Source of the DNA: Hymenobacter tibetensis | GTDB taxonomy: Bacteria; Bacteroidota; Bacteroidia; Cytophagales; Hymenobacteraceae | Direction: 5' to 3' | Assembly (NCBI RefSeq): GCF_022827545.1 | Contig: NZ_CP094669.1 | Span: forward strand, 1,578,001-1,642,000 | Length of the DNA: 64,000 nt | Shown here: positions 35,193 to 43,774 of the stretch, piece after piece | Numbering within the stretch: position 1 is the first letter of the stretch | How the letters are laid out: each line of letters begins with the position of its first letter | The notes under the pieces: generated by a model | The model's database searches: none | What the model was told of the DNA's origin: nothing | Seen by the model: only the letters and a program-made list of their open reading frames with translations | Position numbers and translations under genes: made by a program

Positions 35193-35719
35193 GAAACCAA
35201 GTAAGCTAGCTTTCGGAGGGCTGCTTTCGCCTTGCTGGCGTTTCCGATATTGATGGCTAAGATAGCTTTGTTCCCGTTTGCGTGGATGCGTATTAGTAAC
35301 ACGAATAGCTTCAGGCGCATGCCTACTCTACAAACGGAAGCCGGCCGCCTCGAGTGCATCGAAGCGGCCGGCTACTTTGGTTCGAATAGTGGCGAAACAA
35401 CCGCATCTAGCAAGCTGTCCGGTATTCGAAAATGCTACAGGCGGGGTGGGGTTTGCGCCTGCTCAAACGGAGCGTGGGAATTGGCTATCAGATAATGGGG
35501 GGGATTCATTAGCTGGTAGCGGGAGCAATATTACAAAGAATATTTTAACTAGTAAGTGTTAGCTTACTTTTTTTAGTAAGTACGCACTTACCTTTTTAAT
35601 AACCTCGCCGCAATCGATTGCTATTCAAATTTTTAGGGGAATCATAATTTTAATTATGTTCAAAAATATTTTTAGCGGCTTGGTCATCTTGCCTTTGCCC
35701 TCATGGCTGCAAGCCCTAT
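35193..35719. other. Gene-poor AT-rich interval with tandem palindromes
   Basis: 527 bases before the end of argH. The last 200 bases are far more AT-rich than the window. Two adjacent hairpins occur: GTAAG-N6-CTTAC (35552-35567) followed by seven T, and GTAAGT-ACGC-ACTTAC (35576-35591) followed by CTTTTTAA. They may be terminators or a pair of operator-like palindromes. Short open frames in the interval have no convincing coding character. Confidence 0.5.
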
Positions 35720-37027
35720 TTACTGGCGCTGTAGCACCCTGCTTGTCTTGCGGACCATTACCACTTTGTTGTTTATTTCGGCTAGACCTAAGTTGTGCAC
35801 GCTACCTAAATGCGTAGTCTGAAACTCGCGGTGCGGGACGTAGCGGCCCTGGTCCACGGCTTGGCCTACTTGCACATATGCCTCCCGGAACGGCACGCCG
35901 GCTTGGATAAGCTGGTTGATGTTCTCTACCGAGAAAATCCCGTCATACTTCGCTTGGTTCAGCAAATCGGGCTTGATTTTCAGCTGGGGCAAGGCGAACA
36001 GCAGGATGCCGAGAATGTCGAGGAACTGCATCATGGGCTCGAACAGAATTTCCTTCAGAATCTGAAAGTCGCGATGGTAGCCACTGGGCAGATTGTTAGT
36101 GGCCAGCATAATGGTGGTCGGCAGGCCTTGCAGAGCGTTGCAGCGCGCCCTTACCAGCTCGAATACATCGGGGTTTTTCTTGTGCGGCATGATGCTGGAA
36201 CCCGTGGTGAAGGCCGCTGGCAACTCCACAAACGCCAGGTCCTGGCTGTTATAAAGCACCAGGTCGTAGGCTAGCTTCGAGAGGGTAGCCGCCACGCCTG
36301 CCAGCGCAAACGCTACGGTTTTCTCGGTTTTGCCGCGCAGCATCTGGGCACCTACTGAACTAACAGCAAGGTTACCGAAACCCATCTGTTGGGTGGTCAG
36401 TTGCCGGTCGATGGGGAAGCTGCTGCCGAAGCCGGCGCCCGAGCCCAGCGGGTTTTGGTCGGCTACTGTGTGCGCTGCGTCCAGGAGGGCTAGGTCCAGG
36501 AGTAGGTGCTCAGCGTAGGCCGAAAACCACAACCCGAAGCTGCTGGGCATAGCCGCCTGGAAGTGCGTATAGCCAGGCATCAGGTCGGCTTGATGGGTTT
36601 CGGCTTTTTGCAGCAGCACTTCCACCAGGGCCATAATTTGCGCGGCGGCCTGCTCAGTGTAGTCTTTCAAAAACAGTTGGATGGCAGTCAGCACCTGGTC
36701 GTTGCGGGAGCGGGCCGTGTGGATTTTCTTGCCCGCGTCGCCGAACTTCTCGGTCAGATAGAACTCGATTTTCGAGTGCACGTCTTCGAAGCCTTCATCA
36801 ATAGTGAAGGTACCCGCTTCAATTTGTGCAGCTAGTTCCTTGAGGCCTTGTTGGAGCTGCTGGTTTTCTTCCTCGGAAATCAGGCCTACCGACGCTAACA
36901 TGGTGGCTTGCGCTTGGGAGGCCTGCACATCGAAGCGCGCTAAGTATCCGTCCAACTCCCGGTCACGGCCCACCGTGAACTGCTCTATTTTCTTATCGAC
37001 GGCAATGCCTTTCTCCCAGATCTTCAT
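35720..37027 (-). CDS. argH: Argininosuccinate lyase
   Basis: Cytoplasmic last enzyme of arginine synthesis, splitting argininosuccinate into arginine and fumarate. At 435 residues it is slightly shorter than the E. coli enzyme. It carries the superfamily blocks EDVHSKIEFYL, HTARSRNDQV, PGYTHFQAAMPSSFGLW (catalytic His of the TH pair) and the signature TTGSSIMPHKKNPDVFELVR with the catalytic Ser on its mobile loop. It lies on the minus strand downstream of argB and argE, which are in the same direction, separated from argE by a palindromic repeat pair in a 162-base gap. Transcription runs away from the + strand argG cluster. Confidence 0.97.
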   Translation of the reverse strand: MKIWEKGIAVDKKIEQFTVGRDRELDGYLARFDVQASQAQATMLASVGLISEEENQQLQQGLKELAAQIEAGTFTIDEGFEDVHSKIEFYLTEKFGDAGKKIHTARSRNDQVLTAIQLFLKDYTEQAAAQIMALVEVLLQKAETHQADLMPGYTHFQAAMPSSFGLWFSAYAEHLLLDLALLDAAHTVADQNPLGSGAGFGSSFPIDRQLTTQQMGFGNLAVSSVGAQMLRGKTEKTVAFALAGVAATLSKLAYDLVLYNSQDLAFVELPAAFTTGSSIMPHKKNPDVFELVRARCNALQGLPTTIMLATNNLPSGYHRDFQILKEILFEPMMQFLDILGILLFALPQLKIKPDLLNQAKYDGIFSVENINQLIQAGVPFREAYVQVGQAVDQGRYVPHREFQTTHLGSVHNLGLAEINNKVVMVRKTSRVLQRQ

Positions 37028-37052
37028 GCGTGGTTGTTCAGTAAAGCTAAAA

Positions 37053-37192
37053 TTTAGTTCCTGTCCTTGGAAAGGAGGGGCTAGGGGGGGAGATGAATGC
37101 AGAACAATAGCTAGGGCTAGTTTATGGATGTAGTCGACTGTTCAATGATTGTCAACCACTCCTAGTCCCTCCTCATCTGAGGAGGGGAACTA
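37053..37192. repeat. Composite palindromic repeat, pair B (same family as 22638-22787)
   Basis: Two inverted units: AGTTCCTGTCCTTGGAAAGG..GGGGCTAGGGGGG on the left and CTCCTAGTCCCTCC..GGAGGGGAACT on the right. Both carry the GGAGGGG palindrome and the CTAGGG extension of pair A, but here the AGTTCC ends face outward. It fills the argE-argH gap and touches the argE stop codon. Confidence 0.65.
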
Positions 37193-38275
37193 GACTTTAG
37201 TATTCTGTAGCTGTAGCTCGTCCAGCAAAGCTACATACCCCCGGATTCCCTCTCGGATTTCGCTGAGCAGAATGTATTCATCGGGCGTATGGGAGCGAGC
37301 TGAGTCGCCGGGGCCGATTTTGACGGTGTCGAAGGGCATCATGCTTTGGTCGGATAGGGTGGCCGAGCCGAACGTGTGGCGGCCCAGCGCTAGTCCGCGC
37401 TGTACCACTGGATGAGTGAGGGCAATGCGCGACGAGTTGAGGTGCGTGGAACGCGGCGTCACGTCGGCGGCTACGTGCTGCCGCACGAGTTGCACCACTT
37501 CCTCGTTAGAATACAGCTCGTTGGTACGCACATCTACTACAAACGTGCACCGGTCGGGTACCACGTTGTGCTGCGAGCCGGCCTGAATCTGCGTGACGGT
37601 GGTTTTTACAGGGCCTAGTAGTTCCGATACTTGCGGAAACTGATAGTGCTGAAACCACTGAATATCGGGCAGGGCTTTGTATAAAGCATTTTCGCCTTCG
37701 TCGCGGGCGGCGTGGCCGGTGCGGCCGTGGGTTACGCAGTCCAGCACCACCAGCCCTTTTTCGGCAATGGCTAAGTCCATCTGGGTCGGTTCCCCCACAA
37801 TTCCCAAGTCGATAGGGGGGAGTAGCGGCAGCATGGCGCGAATACCGTTGACGCCCGAGACCTCCTCCTCGGCCGTAATGGCACAAATTAGGTTGAAAGG
37901 CAGGTTAGGGCGTTGATAGAAGTACAGAAAGGTAGCCAGCAGGCTCACAGCCGAAGCCCCCGCGTCGTTGCTGCCGAGCCCGGTGAGCTTGTCGCCTTCC
38001 TGCACCGCCTCAAACGGGTCGTAGGTCCAGGTGCTGCCGGGCTTCACGGTGTCGTGGTGGGAGTTGAGCAAGATGGTGGGCTTGCCAGCGTCAAACGGCC
38101 GGGTGGCGGCCCACACGTTGTTTTTGTCGCGCTGCGGCTGGGCGCCGTGGAACGCCAGAAACCGAAAAATCAGGTCCGCTGTCTGGTCTTCCTCCCGCGA
38201 GAAGGACGGCGTTTGAATCAGCTGAATCAATAGCTGAATGGCCTCTTCGGAAAGCCGCTCGATTAGCTCCGGCAT
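37190..38275 (-). CDS. argE: M20-family deacetylase, ArgE-like (probable N-acetylcitrulline/N-acetylornithine deacetylase)
   Basis: A cytoplasmic 361-residue zinc amidohydrolase. The M20 metal-site pattern is intact: NSHHDTVKPG (His73, Asp75), GLGSNDAGASAV (Asp104), ITAEEEVSGVNG (general base and ligand Glu), GEPTQ, and SHTPDEYI near the C-terminus (last His ligand). The middle dimerisation domain begins near HGRTGHAARDEGENALYKAL. In pathways where the transcarbamylase works on acylated ornithine, the homologous enzyme removes the acyl group from acylcitrulline. Since such a transcarbamylase is encoded at 49082-50026, that is the likely role. argB overlaps its start by 13 bases, so the two are translationally linked. 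Confidence 0.85.
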   Translation of the reverse strand: MPELIERLSEEAIQLLIQLIQTPSFSREEDQTADLIFRFLAFHGAQPQRDKNNVWAATRPFDAGKPTILLNSHHDTVKPGSTWTYDPFEAVQEGDKLTGLGSNDAGASAVSLLATFLYFYQRPNLPFNLICAITAEEEVSGVNGIRAMLPLLPPIDLGIVGEPTQMDLAIAEKGLVVLDCVTHGRTGHAARDEGENALYKALPDIQWFQHYQFPQVSELLGPVKTTVTQIQAGSQHNVVPDRCTFVVDVRTNELYSNEEVVQLVRQHVAADVTPRSTHLNSSRIALTHPVVQRGLALGRHTFGSATLSDQSMMPFDTVKIGPGDSARSHTPDEYILLSEIREGIRGYVALLDELQLQNTKV

Positions 38276-39045
38276 AAGATGGTTTTCACGGGTTCGTTGA
38301 TGCGGAGTGCGTTTTCAATCACCACGCGCTCCACGCCGGCTTCCAGCGCGGCAAAAGCGTTATCGAGCTTGGGCACCATACCGGCCGCAATGACGCCCTC
38401 GGCTTTTAGCTGCTGGTACTGGTCGGCGGTAATCTGCGGAATGACGGAGGCTTCGTCGTTGATGTCGGCCAGCACGCCGTCTTTCTCGAAACAGAAGTGT
38501 AGCTCCACCGTGTACGAACCAGCCAAGGCCCTCGCCAATGAACTGGCAATGGTGTCGGCGTTGGTGTTGAGTAATTGGCCGTGGCCATCGTGGGTGATGG
38601 CACATAGCACCGGTGTAAGACCGGTTTCCAGCAACTTTTCCAACAGCTTCGTGTTGATGCTGTGCTCGTCCAGGTCACCTACAAAACCGTAATCGATGGT
38701 GCGCACGGGCCGTTTGGTGGCTTGAATTACGTTGCCGTCGGCGCCCGACAAACCCAGTGCGTTAGTGCCTTGAGCTTGCAAGAGTGCTACTACCTGCTTG
38801 TTGGTTTTGCCGGCGTAGAACATCGTCACGATGTCGAGGGTGGCGGCGTCGGTGATGCGGCGGCCTTCCACCATTTGGGGCTCGATGCCGAGGCTGTTTA
38901 GCATCTGGCTGGCACCCTTCCCGCCGCCGTGCACCAGAATTTTGCGGCCGGGCACCTGCGCCAGCTCGGCCAGAAAATGCCCCAGCTGCGTGGCATCATC
39001 GATAATGCCCCCGCCGATTTTAAAGATTTTCAGGACTTCGCTCAT
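38263..39045 (-). CDS. argB: Acetylglutamate kinase
   Basis: A cytoplasmic 260-residue amino-acid kinase that phosphorylates N-acetylglutamate (second step of arginine synthesis). Family features are KIGGGIIDD at the start, the ATP loop KILVHGGGKGASQML, RRITDAATLDIVTMFYAG, ALGLSGADGNVI, and GVIAAGMVPKLDNAFAALEAGVERVVI near the end. The start at 39045 (MSEVLKIFKIGG) is preferred over an ATG three codons earlier. It is the first gene of the leftward argB-argE-argH run and is divergent from the acetyltransferase-argG-argC run. On the minus strand TATCTTTTTG lies 6 bases before the start codon, a possible promoter element. Confidence 0.95.
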   Translation of the reverse strand: MSEVLKIFKIGGGIIDDATQLGHFLAELAQVPGRKILVHGGGKGASQMLNSLGIEPQMVEGRRITDAATLDIVTMFYAGKTNKQVVALLQAQGTNALGLSGADGNVIQATKRPVRTIDYGFVGDLDEHSINTKLLEKLLETGLTPVLCAITHDGHGQLLNTNADTIASSLARALAGSYTVELHFCFEKDGVLADINDEASVIPQITADQYQQLKAEGVIAAGMVPKLDNAFAALEAGVERVVIENALRINEPVKTILCRS

Positions 39046-39664
39046 GCGTAACAAAAAGATAAAAAGGCCGCGCTTAGGTCCGTAAAATGCCGGAATAGCT
39101 GCTCACGAGTAGTTTCAAGCAAGCCCGGCGCTAAACCAAGCAAGTGCTTTTTGAAATAGGAGGGCAAAGTTTCCGAAAAAAAACATCTAGTTTTGCAACG
39201 ATTTAGCGGCCTACAGCATTTTAAAGCCGCAGAAACTACCTCACACCGCTCGGCGGTGCCCGTCATGATTCGTCTCTCTTCTCCTGTATGCTTGTTGCGG
39301 CCCACGTCGGCCCTGCGAACAATGCCAGCTTAAACGCTGGCTGCACTACTTTGGCTGTGTTTTTGAATAGTAAAAACCAGCACGGGGAAGTCAACGACAC
39401 CCCACAGAAGAGACCTTTTTACGAATAAACTGCCTGACACGAGTGTAAGCCCCAGTGCGCCTTTTTCCGGTTACTTGCCGGACTAACCCGCCCCTCTACG
39501 ACCCAGCTACTGGTCTGCTGCGGTTCCCCTAATTTTTTGGGTTTACTTCTCCTGAAGCTGGCTGTCAGCCAGTTGCCCCGAAGTTTGTTACGCAAGCTTC
39601 ATCTTCCCTTATCGTCTTTCCAAGCTTGTTGCCGTATACCAAGGCAACCAACTGAGCTTTGACC
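39046..39664. promoter_or_regulatory. Divergent control region of the arginine cluster; no gene seen
   Basis: 619 bases between argB and the GNAT gene. On the + strand TAGTTTTG (39188-39195) matches the TAnnTTTG -7 consensus and would give a leader of about 465 bases. That leader holds the hairpin GCCAGC-N6-GCTGGC (39324-39341) and the palindrome CTGGCTG-T-CAGCCAG (39558-39572). A sequence TTTTGAATAGTAAAAACC near 39361 has half of an ArgR-type box (TGAAT) but not the other half. Regulation by a structured leader or an ArgR-like protein is possible but not shown. Confidence 0.45.
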
Positions 39665-40246
39665 ATGCTTTTACGAGTCGCCGATGCTGCCGATGCGCAG
39701 TATGTGGAAACCCTCTGTCAGTGGTATGCCGAATCCGCCAAAGCGCGCGGCGTCGGTATCGCCAAGCGCGACCCCAACTATCTGGTAAAGAAGATGGTGA
39801 AAGGCGACGCTATTATTGCCTTCATTGATGAGCAACTAGCCGGCTTCTGCTACATCGAGACCTTCGAGGACAACAAGTTTGTCGTCAACTCGGGCCTCAT
39901 TGTGAATACCGAGCTGCGCAAAGAAGGCCTTGGCCGCGCCATCAAACACCGCGTGTTCGAACTGTCGCGCACGAAATACCCGGCCGCCAAAATCTTCGGT
40001 ATCACGACCAGCGCGGCCGTGATGAAGATCAACAACGAACTGGGCTACCGCCCCGTCACCTTCCCCGAACTAACCCAAAGCGACGATTTCTGGAAGGGCT
40101 GCTCTAGCTGCAAAAACTACGGCATCCTGATGGAAAACGAGCGCAAAATGTGCCTGTGCACCGGCATGGTCTACGACAAGCTCGACGACCAATTCAGCCA
40201 GCGTGTGCAGGAGACAATTGAGATTCTTACACCCCAAGACCACTAA
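39665..40246 (+). CDS. GNAT acetyltransferase, probable stand-alone N-acetylglutamate synthase of the arginine cluster
   Basis: A cytoplasmic 193-residue GNAT enzyme. The acetyl-CoA loop is RKEGLGRAIKHRVFEL (about residues 85-100), after the beta-strand FVVNSGLIVNTEL. A C-terminal Cys cluster, GCSSCK (Cys146, Cys149) and CLC (Cys163, Cys165), looks like a metal-binding knuckle and is not part of the basic GNAT fold. The stop codon shares a base with the argG start (TAATG), so the genes are tightly linked. No ArgJ or classical ArgA is in the window, and a pathway that discards the acyl group by hydrolysis needs fresh acylglutamate each cycle. This gene is the natural candidate; the assignment is from context. 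The ATG at 39665 is preferred over a TTG two codons earlier. Confidence 0.8.
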   Translation: MLLRVADAADAQYVETLCQWYAESAKARGVGIAKRDPNYLVKKMVKGDAIIAFIDEQLAGFCYIETFEDNKFVVNSGLIVNTELRKEGLGRAIKHRVFELSRTKYPAAKIFGITTSAAVMKINNELGYRPVTFPELTQSDDFWKGCSSCKNYGILMENERKMCLCTGMVYDKLDDQFSQRVQETIEILTPQDH

Positions 40247-41433
40247 TGAAAAAGGTAGTTTTAGCTTACAGCGGCGGCCTGGACACTTCCTACTGCGTTG
40301 TATATCTGACCCGCGAGCTGGGTCTGGAAGTTCACACCGTCATCGTCAACTCCGGCGGCTTTTCCGAGGAAGAGCTGGCCGCCATCGAGAAGCGAGCCTA
40401 CGAATTGGGCTCGACCAAGCACGAGGTAATTGACGTGACCCAGCGATTCTACCAGGACTGCCTGCGCTACCTCATTTTCGGCAACATCCTCAAGAACGAC
40501 ACCTACCCGCTGAGTGTCAGCGCGGAGCGGATGTTCCAGTCGTTGGCCCTGGCCGAGTACGCCCGGGAGCACAAGGCCGACTACATTGCCCACGGCAGCA
40601 CCGGCGCCGGCAACGACCAAGTACGTTTCGACGTGGCATTCTCGGTGATTTCGCCGAACACAGAAATCATTACGCCTATTCGTGACTTGAAACTGTCGCG
40701 CCAAGCTGAAATTGATTTCCTGAACCAGCACGGCTTCGAGATGAGCTGGGAGAAAGCCAAATACTCTATCAATAAGGGTATTTGGGGCACTAGCGTGGGC
40801 GGCGTAGAAACGTTGACTTCCAACCAGGCCCTGCCTGAGTCGGCGTACCCAACGCAGATCAGCGCTACGGAGCCCACCAACGTTGAAATCACCTTCGAGA
40901 AAGGCGAGCCAGTGGCGCTGAACGGCAAGACCATGAACCCGGTGGAGTTGATTCAGGCCCTGAACGAGCTAGCTGGTACCTACGCCATCGGCCGCGATAC
41001 GCACGTGGGCGACACGATTCTGGGTATCAAAGGCCGCGTTGGTTTCGAGGCGCCCGCGCCGCTGATTTTGCTGAAAGCGCATCACTTGTTGGAGAAGCAC
41101 ACCTCTAGCCGCTGGCAGTTGCTGCACAAAGACTACATCGCCAATTGGTACGGCACGCTGCTGCACGAGGCCCAGTACCTGGACCCCGTGATGCGCGACA
41201 TGGAGGCTTTCCTCACGTCGTCGCAGGAGCGGGTATCGGGCAAGGTGTTCGTGACGTTGAAGCCGTATCAGTTCGAGCTGCAAGGCATCGAGTCGAAGTA
41301 CGACATGATGCGCTCTAAAGTGGCTACCTATGGCGAGGAAAACGACGCTTGGGACGGCCGCGACGCTAAAGGCTTCATCAAAATCTTCAGCAACCAGTTG
41401 CGCATTCACTCTTCCTTCAACGATGAAAATTAA
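40246..41433 (+). CDS. argG: Argininosuccinate synthase
   Basis: A cytoplasmic 395-residue enzyme joining citrulline and aspartate with ATP to form argininosuccinate. The N-terminal P-loop-like motif of the ATP pyrophosphatase family is LAYSGGLDTSYCVVYL (residues 4-19). AHGSTGAGNDQVRFDVAFSV carries the substrate-binding GNDQVRF block, and KYSINKGIWGTSVGG follows. The start overlaps the acetyltransferase stop, and argC starts 11 bases inside its 3' end, so argG is embedded in a translationally coupled operon. It receives free citrulline only after the ArgE-like enzyme has removed the acyl group. Confidence 0.97.
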   Translation: MKKVVLAYSGGLDTSYCVVYLTRELGLEVHTVIVNSGGFSEEELAAIEKRAYELGSTKHEVIDVTQRFYQDCLRYLIFGNILKNDTYPLSVSAERMFQSLALAEYAREHKADYIAHGSTGAGNDQVRFDVAFSVISPNTEIITPIRDLKLSRQAEIDFLNQHGFEMSWEKAKYSINKGIWGTSVGGVETLTSNQALPESAYPTQISATEPTNVEITFEKGEPVALNGKTMNPVELIQALNELAGTYAIGRDTHVGDTILGIKGRVGFEAPAPLILLKAHHLLEKHTSSRWQLLHKDYIANWYGTLLHEAQYLDPVMRDMEAFLTSSQERVSGKVFVTLKPYQFELQGIESKYDMMRSKVATYGEENDAWDGRDAKGFIKIFSNQLRIHSSFNDEN

Positions 41434-42403
41434 GGTCGGCATTGTAGGCGGCGCTGGCTACACGGCCGGGGAGCTTGTCCGTATTCTGCTGCACCACGAG
41501 TACGCGGAACTGGGTGCAATCGTCAGCTCATCCAATGCCGGCAACCCCATCTATCAAGTCCACGACGACTTGGTGGGCGAAAGCGACCTGGCGTTTACCT
41601 CGGAACTAGCCGGTGATGAAGACGTGGTGTTTCTGTGCTTAGGCCACGGCAATTCCAAGGCGTGGCTCTCAACACACGAGCTACCCAAAACGACGCACAT
41701 CATCGACCTCAGCAACGATTTCCGTTTGGAAGCTGACGCGGAGTTTCAGGATTGGGAGTTTGTGTACGGATTGCCGGAGCTGAACCGCAGCCGCATCCAG
41801 CAGGCCCAAAGCATTGCCAACCCCGGCTGCTTCGCCACGGCTATCCAGCTGGCGTTGCTGCCGCTGGCGCAGGCCGGCAAGCTGACGGACGATGTGCATG
41901 TGTCGGCTATTACGGGCAGCACGGGCGCGGGGCAGAGCTTGTCGGAGACGGTACATTTCTCGTGGCGCACCAATAACGTGTCCATCTACAAGCCTTTCAC
42001 GCACCAGCACCTCGGCGAAATCGGGGAGAGCTTGGCGCAGCTCCAGCCGCAGCTGGACAGCGCTATGCACTTCATTCCGTACCGCGGCAACTTCTCGCGG
42101 GGCATCTTCGCCAGCGTCTACACGCCGTCGGATTTAACGCAGGAAGAAGCGCGGGAGCTGTACCAGAAGTTCTACGCCGACGCGCCGTTTACCACGGTAT
42201 CGGACAAGGAAATCCACTTGAAGCAGGTGGTGAACACCAACAAGTGCCTGTTGCACGTGCAGAAATTCGGCAAGCAGCTGCTCATCACGTCGGTTATCGA
42301 CAACCTGGTGAAAGGCGCTTCCGGACAGGCCGTGCAAAACATGAATCTGCTGTTTGGCTTGCCCGAAACGACAGGCCTAGGATTGAAAGCAGGGCTGTTT
42401 TAA
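41423..42403 (+). CDS. argC: N-acetyl-gamma-glutamyl-phosphate reductase
   Basis: A cytoplasmic 326-residue NADPH-dependent reductase, third step of arginine synthesis. It has the Rossmann motif VGIVGGAGYTAGELVRIL at the N-terminus, the catalytic Cys in SIANPGCFATAIQLALLPL, HFIPYRGNFSRGIFASVY and the C-terminal GASGQAVQNMNLLFGLPET signature. The ATG at 41423 lies inside the end of argG (11-base overlap) in another frame. The frame is open further upstream, but that part overlaps argG and is unlike the family. An inverted repeat at 42411-42451 follows the stop, so the operon probably ends here, at least in part. Confidence 0.97.
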   Translation: MKIKVGIVGGAGYTAGELVRILLHHEYAELGAIVSSSNAGNPIYQVHDDLVGESDLAFTSELAGDEDVVFLCLGHGNSKAWLSTHELPKTTHIIDLSNDFRLEADAEFQDWEFVYGLPELNRSRIQQAQSIANPGCFATAIQLALLPLAQAGKLTDDVHVSAITGSTGAGQSLSETVHFSWRTNNVSIYKPFTHQHLGEIGESLAQLQPQLDSAMHFIPYRGNFSRGIFASVYTPSDLTQEEARELYQKFYADAPFTTVSDKEIHLKQVVNTNKCLLHVQKFGKQLLITSVIDNLVKGASGQAVQNMNLLFGLPETTGLGLKAGLF

Positions 42404-42410
42404 CGTTTCG

Positions 42411-42451
42411 GAGCGTCATTTCTTGGCTACGGTACGCTCGGAATGACGCTC
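42411..42451 (+). terminator. Hairpin after argC
   Basis: GAGCGTCATT (42411-42420) and its complement AATGACGCTC (42442-42451) form a perfect 10-base stem with a 21-base loop, 7 bases after the argC stop. There is no strong T-run; it may be partial. It is followed by the argD promoter element. Confidence 0.5.
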
Positions 42452-42468
42452 TTATGCGCTGTTCGAAG

Positions 42469-42476
42469 TAAGTTTG
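42469..42476 (+). promoter_or_regulatory. -7 promoter element upstream of argD
   Basis: TAAGTTTG matches TAnnTTTG and is followed by CCCT, 37 bases ahead of the argD ATG. The -33 region is not recognisable. With the hairpin just upstream it suggests argD starts its own transcript. Confidence 0.45.
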
Positions 42477-42513
42477 CCCTAAGTTCTAACCTTTCAGCTC
42501 TCACTTCTATACT

Positions 42514-43677
42514 ATGGAGCTTTTCAACGTGTACCCACTCGTCAACATCACGCCGGTAAAGGCGCTGGGGGCGAAACTTTGGGACGACAAGGGTCAGGAA
42601 TACCTGGATTTCTACGGCGGCCACGCCGTTATTTCCATCGGCCACAGCCACCCGCACTACGTGCAGCGCCTCACCGAGCAGTTGCAGAACATCGGTTTCT
42701 ACTCCAACTCGGTGCAAATTCCGATTCAGCAGGAGCTGGCTCACAAGCTAGGCCAAGTGTCGGGCTACGAGGACTACTCGCTGTTTCTGTGCAACTCTGG
42801 GGCTGAGGCCAACGAGAATGCGCTGAAGCTGGCGTCGTTCCACACCGGCAAAAAACGCGTGGTAGCCTTCAAAGGTGCTTTCCACGGCCGTACCTCCGGC
42901 GCAGTGGCTGCTACCGACAATCCTAAAATTGTAGCTCCTTTTAATGCCGACCATGCTATTTCCTTCGTGGAATATGACTTGGCAGCGGTGGAGCAGGTGC
43001 TGCAAGGCGGCGACGTGTGCGCGGCTATCATTGAGCCCATTCAGGGTGTGGGCGGTATCATCATGCCATCCGATGAGTTCCTGATTGGCCTAGCTGCGTT
43101 GTGCAAGCAGTACGGCGCGCTGCTAATTGCCGACGAGGTGCAGAGCGGTTACGGCCGTAGCGGCAAGTTCTTTGCGCACCAGCACGCCGGCATCCGCCCC
43201 GATGTTATTTCCATAGCAAAAGGCATGGGCAACGGCTTCCCCATCGGCGGCATCCTGATTGCGCCGGAGCTGAAGGCGTCCTATGGTTTGCTAGGCACCA
43301 CGTTCGGCGGCAACCACCTCGCTTGCGCGGCGGCACTGGCGGTGCTGGAAGTTATCGAGCAGGAAGACTTGTTGGCCCACGCTACCGAGCTAGGTCACTA
43401 CCTCCGCTCGGAACTGGAAGTGAATGCCGTGGCCGAGGAAATCCGCGGGCGAGGCCTGATGGTGGGCATCAAGTACGACTTTCCCATCAAAGAGGTCCGC
43501 GACAAGCTGCTCTCGGACTACCACATCTTCGTCGGTAACGCCTCCGACCCCACGGTGCTTCGGTTGCTTCCTCCGCTCAATATCACCAAGGCCGAAGTTG
43601 ACCGGTTTCTACAGGCGCTATATGCCTTGACAGAGAAATCGGTACATGTCATTCAGCAGGCCTCCGCGCTGGACTAA
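42514..43677 (+). CDS. argD: Acetylornithine aminotransferase
   Basis: A cytoplasmic 387-residue class III PLP-dependent aminotransferase making N-acylornithine from the semialdehyde with glutamate as donor. It starts with the typical NVYPLVNITPVKALGAKLWD and has YLDFYGGHAVISIGHSHPHYV, LCNSGAEANENALKLA, FKGAFHGRTSGA and IIEPIQGVGGI. IADEVQSGYGRSGKFFAHQ follows, then the PLP lysine Lys236 in VISIAKGMGNGFPIGG. The length matches ArgD rather than longer omega-aminotransferases. It lies between argC and carA on the + strand. Confidence 0.95.
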   Translation: MELFNVYPLVNITPVKALGAKLWDDKGQEYLDFYGGHAVISIGHSHPHYVQRLTEQLQNIGFYSNSVQIPIQQELAHKLGQVSGYEDYSLFLCNSGAEANENALKLASFHTGKKRVVAFKGAFHGRTSGAVAATDNPKIVAPFNADHAISFVEYDLAAVEQVLQGGDVCAAIIEPIQGVGGIIMPSDEFLIGLAALCKQYGALLIADEVQSGYGRSGKFFAHQHAGIRPDVISIAKGMGNGFPIGGILIAPELKASYGLLGTTFGGNHLACAAALAVLEVIEQEDLLAHATELGHYLRSELEVNAVAEEIRGRGLMVGIKYDFPIKEVRDKLLSDYHIFVGNASDPTVLRLLPPLNITKAEVDRFLQALYALTEKSVHVIQQASALD

Positions 43678-43682
43678 AACTA

Positions 43683-43729
43683 CTTCCCTTCCTTGCTTGA
43701 TGCGCAGCATCAGAGGAGGGGATTTTTTT
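43683..43729 (+). terminator. Terminator after argD
   Basis: CTTCC..TGATGC-GCA-GCATCA..GGAGGGG forms an imperfect stem (inner TGATGC/GCATCA at 43698-43703 and 43707-43712) followed by seven T residues at 43723-43729. Confidence 0.6.
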
Positions 43730-43774
43730 AGGGCTAGCATAGCTTAAGTCACTCACTAGAATTTCCATCAATAG

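Noticed and set aside
35232..35562. Two short open frames on the + strand after the small membrane protein gene
   Set aside because: Irregular composition, no signal, domain or promoter; they lie in AT-rich non-coding-like DNA.
35656..35817. Possible 53-codon gene beginning MFKNIFSGLVILPLP, overlapping the end of argH
   Set aside because: Most of it runs antisense to argH, it is Cys-rich only by frame effect, and no promoter or homologous pattern was seen.
39042..39305. 87-codon minus-strand frame upstream of argB
   Set aside because: It overlaps the argB start region, its Cys/Arg-rich sequence shows no domain, and it covers the probable control region.
39265..39333. 22-codon frame as an arginine leader peptide
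   Set aside because: Three scattered Arg codons are not a convincing attenuator signal, and no terminator/antiterminator pair with a T-run follows; kept only as a remark.
39355..39385. ArgR box candidate TTTTGAATAGTAAAAACC
   Set aside because: Only one half (TGAAT) fits; the second half does not match the ATTCA of the usual box, so it is not called as a site.
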